A stretch of 64,000 nucleotides of DNA, from contig NZ_JBBUTH010000010.1 of the NCBI RefSeq assembly GCF_038066595.1, positions 434,001 to 498,000 on the forward strand, given 5' to 3'. The position numbers and the translations under genes are program-made. The DNA comes from Pseudaquabacterium inlustre. GTDB taxonomy: Bacteria; Pseudomonadota; Gammaproteobacteria; Burkholderiales; Burkholderiaceae_C. The notes beneath the pieces were generated by a model. It searched no databases. It was not told the DNA's origin and saw nothing but the letters and a program-made list of their open reading frames with translations. Positions 43,434 to 53,122 of the stretch are shown here, piece after piece; within the stretch, counting starts at the first letter, position 1; the number at the start of each line of letters is the position of its first letter.

Positions 43434-43515
43434 CTGCGCGCGCCGGCACGGCCGCCCGCCGCCGGGTCGCCACGCTGGCCCACCCGTCTTCTCCGCTCAC
43501 CTGCCTACCGTCACG

Positions 43516-43830
43516 ATGGACACCCCACCGCCCAACGATCCCGCCCGCCCCGTGGCCCGGCCGCTCACCGGCGAGGGCGCGCCGCAGGTGCACTGGGACG
43601 ACAGCGCCATGCGCACCACCCACGCCAACGTCTGCCAGGTGATGGGCACGCGCGAGGAGATCGCGCTGCTGTTCGGCACCAACCAGGCCTGGCAGGCCGG
43701 CAGCGCGGCGGTGAACGTGAAGCTGTCCGACCGCATCGTCCTGAACCCCTATGCGGCCAAGCGCCTGTGGCAGCTGCTGGGCCAGGGCCTGAAGGAATAC
43801 GAAGCGCACTTCGGTGAGCTGAAGGTGTGA
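43516..43830 (+). CDS. DUF3467 family small protein
   Basis: The 104-residue protein carries the DUF3467 pattern: THANVCQVMGTREEIALLFGTNQ, then a VKLSDRIVLNPYAAKRL segment and a short helical end. It has no signal peptide or membrane segment, so it should be cytoplasmic. It starts 82 nt after the giant gene and its stop overlaps the start of the next gene by 4 nt (GTGA), so it is translationally coupled to the GAF-HlyD fusion. DUF3467 has no established biochemical role. Here its position suggests an accessory, chaperone or regulatory part of the giant-protein system (inference). No strong ribosome binding site is seen before its ATG. Confidence 0.85.
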   Translation: MDTPPPNDPARPVARPLTGEGAPQVHWDDSAMRTTHANVCQVMGTREEIALLFGTNQAWQAGSAAVNVKLSDRIVLNPYAAKRLWQLLGQGLKEYEAHFGELKV

Positions 43831-45683
43831 ACGCGCGGGCTGACGACCAGACCGCCGCCGAGGCCGCCGGCTGCGCCGCCTGGCCCGCCGGCATCGAGCA
43901 GTTGCCCGAAGCGGCCTTCTATGCCGCCTGGCTGGCACGCGTGTGCACGGCACTGCCGGGCGCGCGCGCCGGCGTGGTGGTGGTGGGCCCGGCCGAGCAG
44001 GGGCCGTTCGCGCCGCAGGCCTTCTGGCCGCATGCCGACGGCGGCGCGCCGCAGCTGGCCGATGTGGCCGAGCAGGCGCTGGTCAGCCGCACCGCCGTGG
44101 TGGCCGAGTTGCCGCCGCTGCCGCAGGGCGCGGCGGCATCCGGCGCCGAGCTGGGCCTGGCCCTGCCGCTGCTGGTCGAGCGCCAGCTGCTGGGCGTGGT
44201 CGCGGTGGCCGTGGCGCAGCCCTTGGCGCGGCCGGCCGAGCAGCTGCTCGACGCCCTGCGCTGGGACATGGCCTGGCTGCAGCTGCACCTGCAGCAGGGC
44301 CTGGGCCGGCAGGACGACGGCCAGGCCCAGCGCCTGATGCTGGCGCTGGACCAGGTGGCAGCCCTGCTGGCCGACCAGCCCTTCGACGAGGCCGCGCGCG
44401 GCTTCGTCACCGAGCTGGCCACGCAGCTGGGTTGCGACCGCGTCAGCATCGGCGTGCGCCGCGGCCAGCGCGTGCGGCCGCTGGCGCTGTCGCACAGCGC
44501 CGAGCTGGTGCGCCGTACCAGCCTGGCCCAGGCGCTTGGCGAGGCCATGGACGAGGCCTTCGACCAGAAGGCCGTGATCCGCCTGCCGGCCGAGCCGGGC
44601 GACGAGGCGCTGGTCTCGCGCGCCCATGCGCTGCTGGCCGAGGGCGGCTGCGTGCTGAGCGTGCCCTTCCAGGGCAGCGACGGCTTTGCCGGCGTGCTGT
44701 GCTTCGAGCGCAGCGCCAGCCAGCCCTTCAGTGCGGCCGATGTGGCGTTGGGCCAGTCGCTGGCGGCCATGGCTGGCCGCGTGCTGGCGCTCAAGCACCG
44801 CAGCGAGCGGCCGCTGCCGCTGCAGGTGGTGCACGCCGCCAAGACCCAGGCCCAGCGCCTGCTGGGGCCGGGCCACATCACGCGCAAGCTGCTGGTGCTG
44901 GGCACGCTGGCGGCGGTGGTGTTCTTCAGCCTGTTCACGGTCACCTACCGGGTCAGCGCGCCGTCCACGCTGGAAGGCGAGGTGCGCCGCACCGTGGCCG
45001 CGCCCTTCGACGGCTTCGTCACCCAGGCCGGCGTGCGCGCCGGGGATGTGGTGAAGGCCGGCGCCGTGCTGGCCCAGCTGGACGACCGCGACCTTCGCCT
45101 CGAGCGCCTGAAATGGGCCGCCCAGTACGCCCAGTACCAGAAGCAGCAGCAGGAGGCCGTGGCCGGCCGCGACCGCGCCAAGGCGCTGATCAGCCAGGCG
45201 CAGTTCGAGCAGGCCCTGGCCCAGGTGAACCTGATCGACGAGCAGCTCAGCCGCGCCGTGGTGCGCGCGCCGTTCGCCGGCGTCATCGTCAAGGGCGACT
45301 TGTCGCAGACGCTGGGCAGCGCGGTGCGCCGCGGCGACATGCTGTTCGAGATCACGCCGCTGGCCGGCTACCGCGTGGTGGTGGAGGTGGACGAGCGCGA
45401 CATCGAGGACGTGGCCGTCGGCCAGAAGGGCCAGCTGCTGCTGGCCGCCATCGCCGACCAACCGCTGCCCTTCACCGTCACCCGGCTCACCAGCGTGACC
45501 ACCGCGCGCGACGGCCGCAACTTCTTCCGCATCGAGGGCCTGCTGGCCGCACCGGGCGAGCGCCTGCGCCCCGGCATGGAAGGCGTGGGCAAGATCGAGG
45601 TCGGCGAGCGCCGGCTGATCTGGGTGTGGACGCATCGCCTGATGCACTGGCTGCGCCTGTTTGCCTGGACCTGGCTGCCGTGA
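43827..45683 (+). CDS. GAF-domain / HlyD membrane-fusion hybrid protein
   Basis: The 618-residue protein has an N-terminal cytoplasmic half with one or two GAF-like domains (about 20-160 and 170-335; the second includes FVTELATQLGCDRVSIGVRRG and VPFQGSDGFAGVLCFER). A single membrane helix follows at about 355-374, then a periplasmic HlyD/biotinyl-lipoyl part. This begins VAAPFDGFVTQAGVRAGDVV, continues with a short coiled coil (QKQQQEAVAGRDRAKA) and returns at VVRAPFAGVIVKGDL. The adaptor half should bridge the inner membrane and a TolC-like channel. A GAF sensor fused to an adaptor is unusual and suggests that export is gated by a cytosolic ligand or a partner protein. The GTG start overlaps the DUF3467 stop. 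Confidence 0.85.
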   Translation: MNARADDQTAAEAAGCAAWPAGIEQLPEAAFYAAWLARVCTALPGARAGVVVVGPAEQGPFAPQAFWPHADGGAPQLADVAEQALVSRTAVVAELPPLPQGAAASGAELGLALPLLVERQLLGVVAVAVAQPLARPAEQLLDALRWDMAWLQLHLQQGLGRQDDGQAQRLMLALDQVAALLADQPFDEAARGFVTELATQLGCDRVSIGVRRGQRVRPLALSHSAELVRRTSLAQALGEAMDEAFDQKAVIRLPAEPGDEALVSRAHALLAEGGCVLSVPFQGSDGFAGVLCFERSASQPFSAADVALGQSLAAMAGRVLALKHRSERPLPLQVVHAAKTQAQRLLGPGHITRKLLVLGTLAAVVFFSLFTVTYRVSAPSTLEGEVRRTVAAPFDGFVTQAGVRAGDVVKAGAVLAQLDDRDLRLERLKWAAQYAQYQKQQQEAVAGRDRAKALISQAQFEQALAQVNLIDEQLSRAVVRAPFAGVIVKGDLSQTLGSAVRRGDMLFEITPLAGYRVVVEVDERDIEDVAVGQKGQLLLAAIADQPLPFTVTRLTSVTTARDGRNFFRIEGLLAAPGERLRPGMEGVGKIEVGERRLIWVWTHRLMHWLRLFAWTWLP

Positions 45684-45693
45684 GCCCGTTGCC

Positions 45694-47877
45694 GTGAGCG
45701 AGTCTCTCTTCAGCCCCGCCTGGTACCGCGTGGCGCCGCTGAAGGCGCGGCTGCGCAGCCATGCCGTGCTGCACCGCCATGTCTACCGCGGCCGGCTCTG
45801 GTACGTGCTGCAGGACCGCGCCAGCGCGCGCTTCCACCGCTTCTCGCCCGAGGCCTATGCGGTCATCGGCCTGATGGACGGCCAGCGCAGCCTGGACGAG
45901 ATCTGGCGCATCGCCTGCGAACGCCTGGGCGACGACGCGCCCACGCAGGACGAGGTGATCCAGCTGCTGGCCACGCTGCACCGCGCCGACGTGCTGCTGA
46001 CTGACGCGCCGCCCGATCTGGACGAACTGCACGAGCGCCGCCTCACCCAGCGCAGCGCCAAGCGCCGGCAGACCCTGGGCAACCCGCTGGCGCTGCGCCT
46101 GCCACTGATCGACCCCGACGCCGTGCTCACCGCGCTGATGCCGCTGCTGCGTCCGCTGCTGGGCTGGGCCGGCGCGCTGCTGTGGCTGGCCCTGGTGGGC
46201 GGCGCGCTGGCCGCCGGCGCCAGCCACTGGACCGAGCTGACACGCAACCTGAGCGACCACCTGCTGTCGGCCGACAATCTGCTGCTGGTGGGCCTGGCCT
46301 TCACGCTCGCCAAGGCGGTGCACGAGTTCGGCCACGGCCTGGCCGTCAAGGCGCGCGGCGGCGAGGTGCACGAGATGGGCGTGATGCTGCTGGTGCTGAT
46401 GCCGGTGCCCTATGTGGACGCGTCGGCCTCGCTGGCCTTCGAGCGCAAGCGCGACCGCATGCTGGTGGGCGCGGCCGGCATGCTGGCCGAGCTGGCGCTG
46501 GCCGCCGTGGCCCTGCTGGCCTGGGTGAACCTCGAGCCCGGCCTGCTGCGCGCCTTCGCCTACAACCTGGTGATGATCGCCGGCCTGACGACCGTGGTGT
46601 TCAACGCCAACCCGCTGCTGCGCTTCGACGGCTACTACATCCTGTCGGACGCGATCGAGATCCCCAACCTGGGCCAGCGTGCCAACAGCTACCTGGGCTA
46701 CCTGGTGCGGCGCTACGCGCTGGGCCTGCGCCGGCTCACGCCGCCCGAGGCCGCGCCGGGCGAGCGGCCCTGGTTCGTGGGCTATGCCATCGCGTCTTTC
46801 GTCTACCGCATGGTGGTGTCGCTGGGCATCGCGCTGCTGGTGGCGCAGCAGTACTTCGTCATCGGCGTGGTGCTGGGGCTGTGGTCGCTGTTCAACGCCT
46901 TCTTGCAGCCGCTGGGCAAGCGCATCGCCTACCTGGCCACCGGGCCTGAGCTGGAAGGCCGGCGCGGCCGCGCGCTGGCCGTCACCGGCCTGGTGGTGGG
47001 CGCGCTGGTGGCCGTGGTGGGCTGGGTGCCGGTGCCGTCGTGGACACGCACCGAGGGCGTGGCCCTGGTGCCCGAGCGCGGCCATGTGCGCGCCGCCACC
47101 GATGGCTTCGTCAAGCAGGTGCTGGTGGCCAGCGGCCAGACGGTGCGCCAGGGCCAGCCGCTGCTGCTGCTCGATGACCCCGAGCTGGCCGCCCGCCTGC
47201 GCGTGCTGGACGCCCAGTTGCGCGAGCAACAGGCGCGCTACGCCGCCGCCAATGGCGACCGCGTGCAGCTGGCGATGATCCGCGACGACATCGCCCACAT
47301 CAGCGCCCGCCGCGCCCATGCCGCGGCGCGCCTGGCCGAGCTGGTGGTGCGCAGCCCGGCCGACGGCCGCTTCGTGATGGACGATGTGGCCGATGCGCCG
47401 GGCAAGTTCGTGCACCGCGGCGAACTGCTGGCCTTTGCGGTGGAACCCACACGCCTGGCGGTGCAGGTGGTGGTGCCACAGGCCGACGTGGACCTGGTGC
47501 GCCAGATGACGCGCCGCGTGGAACTGCGCCGCCCCGAGCGCGTGGCCGATGTGCTGCCGGCCCAGGTGCGCCGCGTGGTGCCGGCGGCCACCAGCGCACT
47601 GCCCAGCCTGGCGCTCAGCGCCCAGGGCGGCGGCGAGCTGAGCCTGGACCCGAACGCCGGCCGCGGCGATGGCAAGGGCGAAGCCAAGGCGGAAGGCCGC
47701 CACGAGGTCAAGGCCGCCAGCTCGCTGTTCCTGTTCGAACTGGATCTGGGCGCCGAGCCGCCGCCGCTGGCCATCGGCGGGCGGCTGTATGCCAAGTTCG
47801 AGCGCACGCCCGAGACGCTGGCGGTGCAGGGCTGGCGCGCGCTGCGCGGCCTGCTGCTCAGCCGCTTCAGCGTCTGA
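45694..47877 (+). CDS. PqqD-like / M50 metalloprotease / HlyD fusion membrane protein
   Basis: The start is placed at the GTG at 45694, 10 nt after the previous stop; an in-frame TTG at 45661 would overlap the upstream gene and adds no conserved sequence. The protein is 727 residues. Residues about 12-105 look like a PqqD-type peptide-binding domain (FHRFSPEAYAVIGLMDG and a DEVIQLLATLHRADVL helix). The M50 site-2-protease core follows, with HEFGHG at 210-215 and NPLLRFDGYY at 306-315 giving the zinc ligands, set among about six membrane helices. A biotinyl-lipoyl/HlyD half comes after about residue 440 (VRAATDGFVKQVLVASGQTV). Such fusions occur beside secretion genes. Here it may recognise, cleave or feed the giant protein (inference). 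Confidence 0.85.
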   Translation: MSESLFSPAWYRVAPLKARLRSHAVLHRHVYRGRLWYVLQDRASARFHRFSPEAYAVIGLMDGQRSLDEIWRIACERLGDDAPTQDEVIQLLATLHRADVLLTDAPPDLDELHERRLTQRSAKRRQTLGNPLALRLPLIDPDAVLTALMPLLRPLLGWAGALLWLALVGGALAAGASHWTELTRNLSDHLLSADNLLLVGLAFTLAKAVHEFGHGLAVKARGGEVHEMGVMLLVLMPVPYVDASASLAFERKRDRMLVGAAGMLAELALAAVALLAWVNLEPGLLRAFAYNLVMIAGLTTVVFNANPLLRFDGYYILSDAIEIPNLGQRANSYLGYLVRRYALGLRRLTPPEAAPGERPWFVGYAIASFVYRMVVSLGIALLVAQQYFVIGVVLGLWSLFNAFLQPLGKRIAYLATGPELEGRRGRALAVTGLVVGALVAVVGWVPVPSWTRTEGVALVPERGHVRAATDGFVKQVLVASGQTVRQGQPLLLLDDPELAARLRVLDAQLREQQARYAAANGDRVQLAMIRDDIAHISARRAHAAARLAELVVRSPADGRFVMDDVADAPGKFVHRGELLAFAVEPTRLAVQVVVPQADVDLVRQMTRRVELRRPERVADVLPAQVRRVVPAATSALPSLALSAQGGGELSLDPNAGRGDGKGEAKAEGRHEVKAASSLFLFELDLGAEPPPLAIGGRLYAKFERTPETLAVQGWRALRGLLLSRFSV

Positions 47878-47892
47878 GGCCTCGGCGGCGTG

Positions 47893-49884
47893 ATGGCCAC
47901 CCCCCTGCTGCAGCTGGACGCGCCGCCTTATCCCGAGCGCGAGGAGGCGCCCGAGCCCGGCTGGCTGCAGGCCCGCGCCGATGCGCTGGGCGGCGCGCTG
48001 CAGCGGCGCTGGCGCGCCTGGGGCGTGCGGCGCGGCGCGGTGGTGGCTCGCATCCGCCAGCATGAGGCGGAACTCGACGCGCTGGACGACGCCGGCCTGG
48101 CCGAGGCCGCGCGCGAGCTGGGCCGCGCGCTGCGCCGCGACGGCCTGCAGCCCGCGCTGTGCGCGCGCGCCTTCGCACTGGCCGGCTGCGCCGCGCACCG
48201 CCGCCTGGGCAAGCGGCCGTATGACGTGCAGATGCTGGGCGGCTGGATCATGCTGCAGGGCATGGTGGCCGAGATGAACACCGGCGAGGGCAAGACGCTC
48301 ACCGCCACGCTGCCGGCCTGCGCCATGGCCCTGGCCGGCGTGCCGGTGCACGTGATCACGGTCAACGACTACTTGGTGGCGCGCGACGCCGAGCTGATGC
48401 GCCCGGTCTACGAGGCCCTGGGCCTGCGCGTGGGCGTGGTGACCGAAGACCTGCAGCCGCCCGAGCGCCAGGCCGCCTATGCCTGCCCGGTGGTGTACGC
48501 CAGCAACAAGACCGTGGTGTTCGACTACCTGCGTGACCGCCTGGTGCTGGCCGGCCAGACCGATGCGCTGCGCCTGCGCGTCGACCAGCTGGCCGGCGAG
48601 GGCGCGCGCACCCGGCGCCTGCTGCTGCGCGGCCTGAGCTATGCCATCGTCGACGAGGCCGACAGCGTGCTGGTCGACGAAGCGCGCACGCCGCTGATCA
48701 TCTCGGCCCCGGCCGGCGACGGCGGCGAGGCCGAGCTGGCGCGCCAGGGCATGGTGCTGGCCGCCGCGCTGGTGCAGGACGAGGACTTCCGGCTGGCGCT
48801 GGACACGCGCATCGTCCACCTCACCGAGGCCGGCCGCCGCAGCGTGGCGCGTATCAGCGCGCCCTGGGGTGGCCCGTGGGCCGGCAAGCTGCGGCGCGAG
48901 GAGCTGGCGGTGCAGGCGCTCACCGCGCAGCACCTGTTCCACCGCGACCAGCACTACCTGGTGCGCGACGACCAGGTGCAGATCGTCGACGAGTACACCG
49001 GCCGCGTGATGGCCGACCGCAGCTGGGAGCGCGGCCTGCACCAGATGATCGAGGCCAAGGAAGGCTGCACCGTCACCGCGCCCAAGGCGCCGCTGGCGCG
49101 CATCAGCTACCAGCGCTTCTTCCGCCGCTACCTGCGCCTGTCAGGCATGACCGGCACGGCCGAAGAGGTGCGCGGCGAGCTGGGTGCCGTGTACGGCCTG
49201 CCCGTGGTGCGCGTGCCCACGCACCGCCCGTCGCGCCGGCAGATCCGGCCCGAGCGCGTGCTGCGCAGCGCCGATGCCAAGTGGCAGGCCATCGCCCAGC
49301 GCGTGGCCGAGCTGCACGCGCGCGGCGCGCCGGTGCTGCTGGGCACGCCCTCGGTGGCGGCGTCCGAGCGCGCGGCGGCGGCGCTGGCTGCACGCGGCCT
49401 GCCGTATCAACTGCTCAGCGCCAAGCAGGACGCCGACGAGGCCGCCGTGGTGGCCGCCGCGGGTCAGCCGGGCCGCATCACCATCGCCACCAACATGGCC
49501 GGCCGCGGCACCGACATCGCGCTGGCGCCCGAGGCGTTGGCGCTCGGCGGCCTGCACGTCATCCTGTCGGAGCGGCACGATTCCGGCCGCATCGACCGCC
49601 AGCTGGCCGGCCGGTGCGCGCGCCAGGGCGACCCCGGCGTGTTCGAGGCCGTGCTGTCGCTGGACGACGAACTGCTGCACCAGCTGGGCCAGCGCACGCC
49701 GCTGGCGCGCCTGGCCACCCACCTGCGCCGGGCTGCCGGCGATGACGCCGGCCCGCTGGCCGTGTGGCTGATCCGCCTGGCCCAACACCGCGTGGAGCAG
49801 GCGCATTCCCGCGTGCGTCAGGCCCTGCTGAAATCCGACCGCCAGGTCAGCCGCCTGCTGGCCTTCTCAGGACGACCCGAATGA
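47893..49884 (+). CDS. Truncated SecA-like translocase ATPase
   Basis: Strong SecA identity in the motor: Walker A TGEGKT (K134), a VNDYLVARDAE helicase segment, DEAD box 254-257 in IVDEADSVLVDEARTPLIIS, VDEYTGRVM, SGMTGTAEE, and the motif TNMAGRGTDIAL. The protein is only 663 residues against about 830-900 for housekeeping SecA. The preprotein-crosslinking domain is short, and the chain stops inside the first long scaffold helix (AQHRVEQAHSRVRQALLK). The wing domain, the two-helix finger and the zinc-binding tail are therefore absent. GTG at 47890 is an alternative start one codon earlier. It sits 15 nt after the M50 gene and overlaps the next gene by 4 nt. It is the only motor-type ATPase in this locus. 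Confidence 0.9.
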   Translation: MATPLLQLDAPPYPEREEAPEPGWLQARADALGGALQRRWRAWGVRRGAVVARIRQHEAELDALDDAGLAEAARELGRALRRDGLQPALCARAFALAGCAAHRRLGKRPYDVQMLGGWIMLQGMVAEMNTGEGKTLTATLPACAMALAGVPVHVITVNDYLVARDAELMRPVYEALGLRVGVVTEDLQPPERQAAYACPVVYASNKTVVFDYLRDRLVLAGQTDALRLRVDQLAGEGARTRRLLLRGLSYAIVDEADSVLVDEARTPLIISAPAGDGGEAELARQGMVLAAALVQDEDFRLALDTRIVHLTEAGRRSVARISAPWGGPWAGKLRREELAVQALTAQHLFHRDQHYLVRDDQVQIVDEYTGRVMADRSWERGLHQMIEAKEGCTVTAPKAPLARISYQRFFRRYLRLSGMTGTAEEVRGELGAVYGLPVVRVPTHRPSRRQIRPERVLRSADAKWQAIAQRVAELHARGAPVLLGTPSVAASERAAAALAARGLPYQLLSAKQDADEAAVVAAAGQPGRITIATNMAGRGTDIALAPEALALGGLHVILSERHDSGRIDRQLAGRCARQGDPGVFEAVLSLDDELLHQLGQRTPLARLATHLRRAAGDDAGPLAVWLIRLAQHRVEQAHSRVRQALLKSDRQVSRLLAFSGRPE

Positions 49885-50750
49885 GCTTCCGCCCCACCGC
49901 TTCCCTGTCCCTGTCGCTCCCTCTGCTGCTGGCCCTGGCCGCCGCTTCTGCGCACGCCCAGACCCGCCCGGCCCTGGTGCCGCTGCCGCCCGCGCCGCCA
50001 CCGCTCAACGCCGAGGGCCAGCCGGTGGCCGCGCCTGCCACGCCGCTGCCGGCACCGGCCCCCACGCCGCGCCCGCGTGGCGCAGCCGGCGGCGGCCACG
50101 ACTGCATGGTCGAGCCCTCGCTGGTGGTCAGCGTGGGCAGCCCGGTGGACGGTGTGCTCGAGGCCGTGCTGGCCGAGCGCGGCGACACCGTGCGCCGCGG
50201 CCAGCGCCTGGCTCAGCTGCAGGCCGGCGTGGAGGCGGCGGCGGTCGATCTGTCGGAAGCCCGCGTGCAGTACGGCCGGCGCAAGGTGGCGCGCAACGAG
50301 GGTCTGTTCCAGAAGCAGCTGATCTCGGCCCAGGACAAGGACGAGATGGAGACCGAGGCCCGCGTGCACGAGGAGGAGCTCAAGCGCGACCGCGAGGCGC
50401 TGAAGCTGCGCAGCATCGTCAGCCCGCTGGACGGCGTGGTGGTGGAGCGCAAGCTGGGCGGCGGTGACCTGGTGCGTTCGGACAAATCGGTGGTGATGAA
50501 ACTGGCCCAGCTCGACCCGCTGCACGTGGAGGTGGTGCTGCCCGCCGAGCAGTACGGCAACGTGCGCGTGGGCATGAATGGCCGCGTGAGCCTGGCGCCG
50601 TATGTGAGCGGCATGCATCAGGCCCGCGTGACCGTGGTCGACCGTGTGATCGACGCCGCCAGCGGCACCTTCGGCGTGCGCCTGCAACTCGACAACCCCG
50701 GCTACAAGATCCCTGCCGGCATCCGCTGCAGCGTGCGATTGGGGGGGTGA
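49881..50750 (+). CDS. Periplasmic adaptor (HlyD/RND membrane-fusion family)
   Basis: The 289-residue protein starts at the ATG in the ATGA overlap with the SecA-like gene. It has a clear Sec signal peptide (hydrophobic LSLSLPLLLALAAASAHA, predicted cut before QT near residue 27) and a Pro-rich linker. The adaptor fold follows: a lipoyl half (VGSPVDGVLEAVLAERGDTV), a coiled-coil hairpin (about 115-185), a second lipoyl half (LRSIVSPLDGVVVERKLGGG), and a beta-barrel ending VRLGG. It lacks a membrane anchor. It should join an inner-membrane partner to the TolC channel. This is the last gene of the run; the next gene converges on it after 25 nt. Confidence 0.88.
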   Translation: MSFRPTASLSLSLPLLLALAAASAHAQTRPALVPLPPAPPPLNAEGQPVAAPATPLPAPAPTPRPRGAAGGGHDCMVEPSLVVSVGSPVDGVLEAVLAERGDTVRRGQRLAQLQAGVEAAAVDLSEARVQYGRRKVARNEGLFQKQLISAQDKDEMETEARVHEEELKRDREALKLRSIVSPLDGVVVERKLGGGDLVRSDKSVVMKLAQLDPLHVEVVLPAEQYGNVRVGMNGRVSLAPYVSGMHQARVTVVDRVIDAASGTFGVRLQLDNPGYKIPAGIRCSVRLGG

Positions 50751-50775
50751 GGGCGAACCGTGCGCCCCCGCGACC

Positions 50776-52557
<1,782 letters not shown>

Positions 52558-52672
52558 CGTGCACCTCCAGCAGACCTCACCCGATGCCGGTGCACCGTGT
52601 GTTGCCCTTGTGTCAACCATGCATCGTTGTCGGGCGACCTGCCTGAGATGCGGTGCATGACGGGTCTCAAGG

Positions 52673-52689
52673 TGCAAGAAGCGAGCCCA
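52673..52689 (-). promoter_or_regulatory. Probable sigma-54 (-24/-12) promoter of nifA
   Basis: The minus strand reads TGGGCTCGCTTCTTGCA. This has the invariant GG-N10-GC spacing and a perfect TTGCA at -12; the -24 half departs from TGGCACG at two positions. It would place the transcript start about 105 nt upstream of the nifA ATG. Confidence 0.5.
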
Positions 52690-52733
52690 GGGAGAACCCT
52701 GATCTTGGGGGCCGCCGCGCCGGTGTCTGTCAC

Positions 52734-52747
52734 TTGATGCAGATCAA
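52734..52747. promoter_or_regulatory. FNR/FixK (Anr-type) box upstream of nifA
   Basis: TTGATGCAGATCAA is a perfect TTGAT-N4-ATCAA palindrome, the consensus of FNR/FixK/Anr regulators. It lies between the ferredoxin stop and nifA, about 185 nt upstream of the nifA start and about 75 bp upstream of the likely sigma-54 start point. It suggests low-oxygen control of nifA on top of NifA's own oxygen sensitivity. Confidence 0.75.
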
Positions 52748-52778
52748 GTCCGGGCCGTCGGGCCGGCGTGGTCGAGGG

Positions 52779-53102
52779 CTACCACTCGGTCGGTGCGGCC
52801 ACCAGGCGCGTCACCGGCTCGCCGCCCAGCAGGTGCTTCTCGAACACCTCCACCACGTCGTCGGGGGTCACGCGCTGGTAGAGCACGCCTTCGGGGTAGA
52901 CCAGCACGTTGGCGCCGCCATCGCAGGGGCCCAGGCAGCCTGAATAGGTGATGGCCACCTGGTCGTAGGCATTGCGCTTCTGCAGCTCGGCCCAGAAGGC
53001 CTGCAGCAGCGGCGAGGCGCCCTTGGCCGCGCACGAGCCGCGCGGATGGCCGGGCGGGCGCTGCTGGCTGCACACGAAGACATGGCGGGTGGGACGGGGC
53101 AT
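52779..53102 (-). CDS. [2Fe-2S] ferredoxin, thioredoxin-like (Clostridium pasteurianum type)
   Basis: The 107-residue protein starts at the ATG at 53102, with AGAGG eight bases upstream. Cysteines at 11, 24, 56 and 60 (FVCSQQ, RGSCAAKG, SGCLGPC) match the ligand positions known for the thioredoxin-like [2Fe-2S] ferredoxin of C. pasteurianum. That fold also occurs in Azotobacter nif regions and in NADH-dehydrogenase NuoE-like subunits. It lies at the end of the nifV-fixABCX run and is a likely small electron carrier toward nitrogenase. The C. pasteurianum protein is known to interact with the MoFe protein; the same role here is inferred. Confidence 0.88.
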   Translation of the reverse strand: MPRPTRHVFVCSQQRPPGHPRGSCAAKGASPLLQAFWAELQKRNAYDQVAITYSGCLGPCDGGANVLVYPEGVLYQRVTPDDVVEVFEKHLLGGEPVTRLVAAPTEW

Positions 53103-53122
53103 GGGGGAACCTCTGGAAATGC

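Noticed and set aside
40719..43409. Minus-strand open frame of 896 codons over the end of the giant gene
   Set aside because: Translation is a compositional mirror of the RTX-like repeats; no domain is seen.
45487..49041. Minus-strand open frame of 1,184 codons across the M50 and SecA-like genes
   Set aside because: It overlaps two genes with clear catalytic motifs on the + strand and its own translation is low-complexity.
50751..50767. Possible bidirectional terminator between the last adaptor gene and nifA
   Set aside because: The stem is only five pairs (GGGCG/CGCCC) with a 7-nt loop and no U-tract on either strand; too weak to call.
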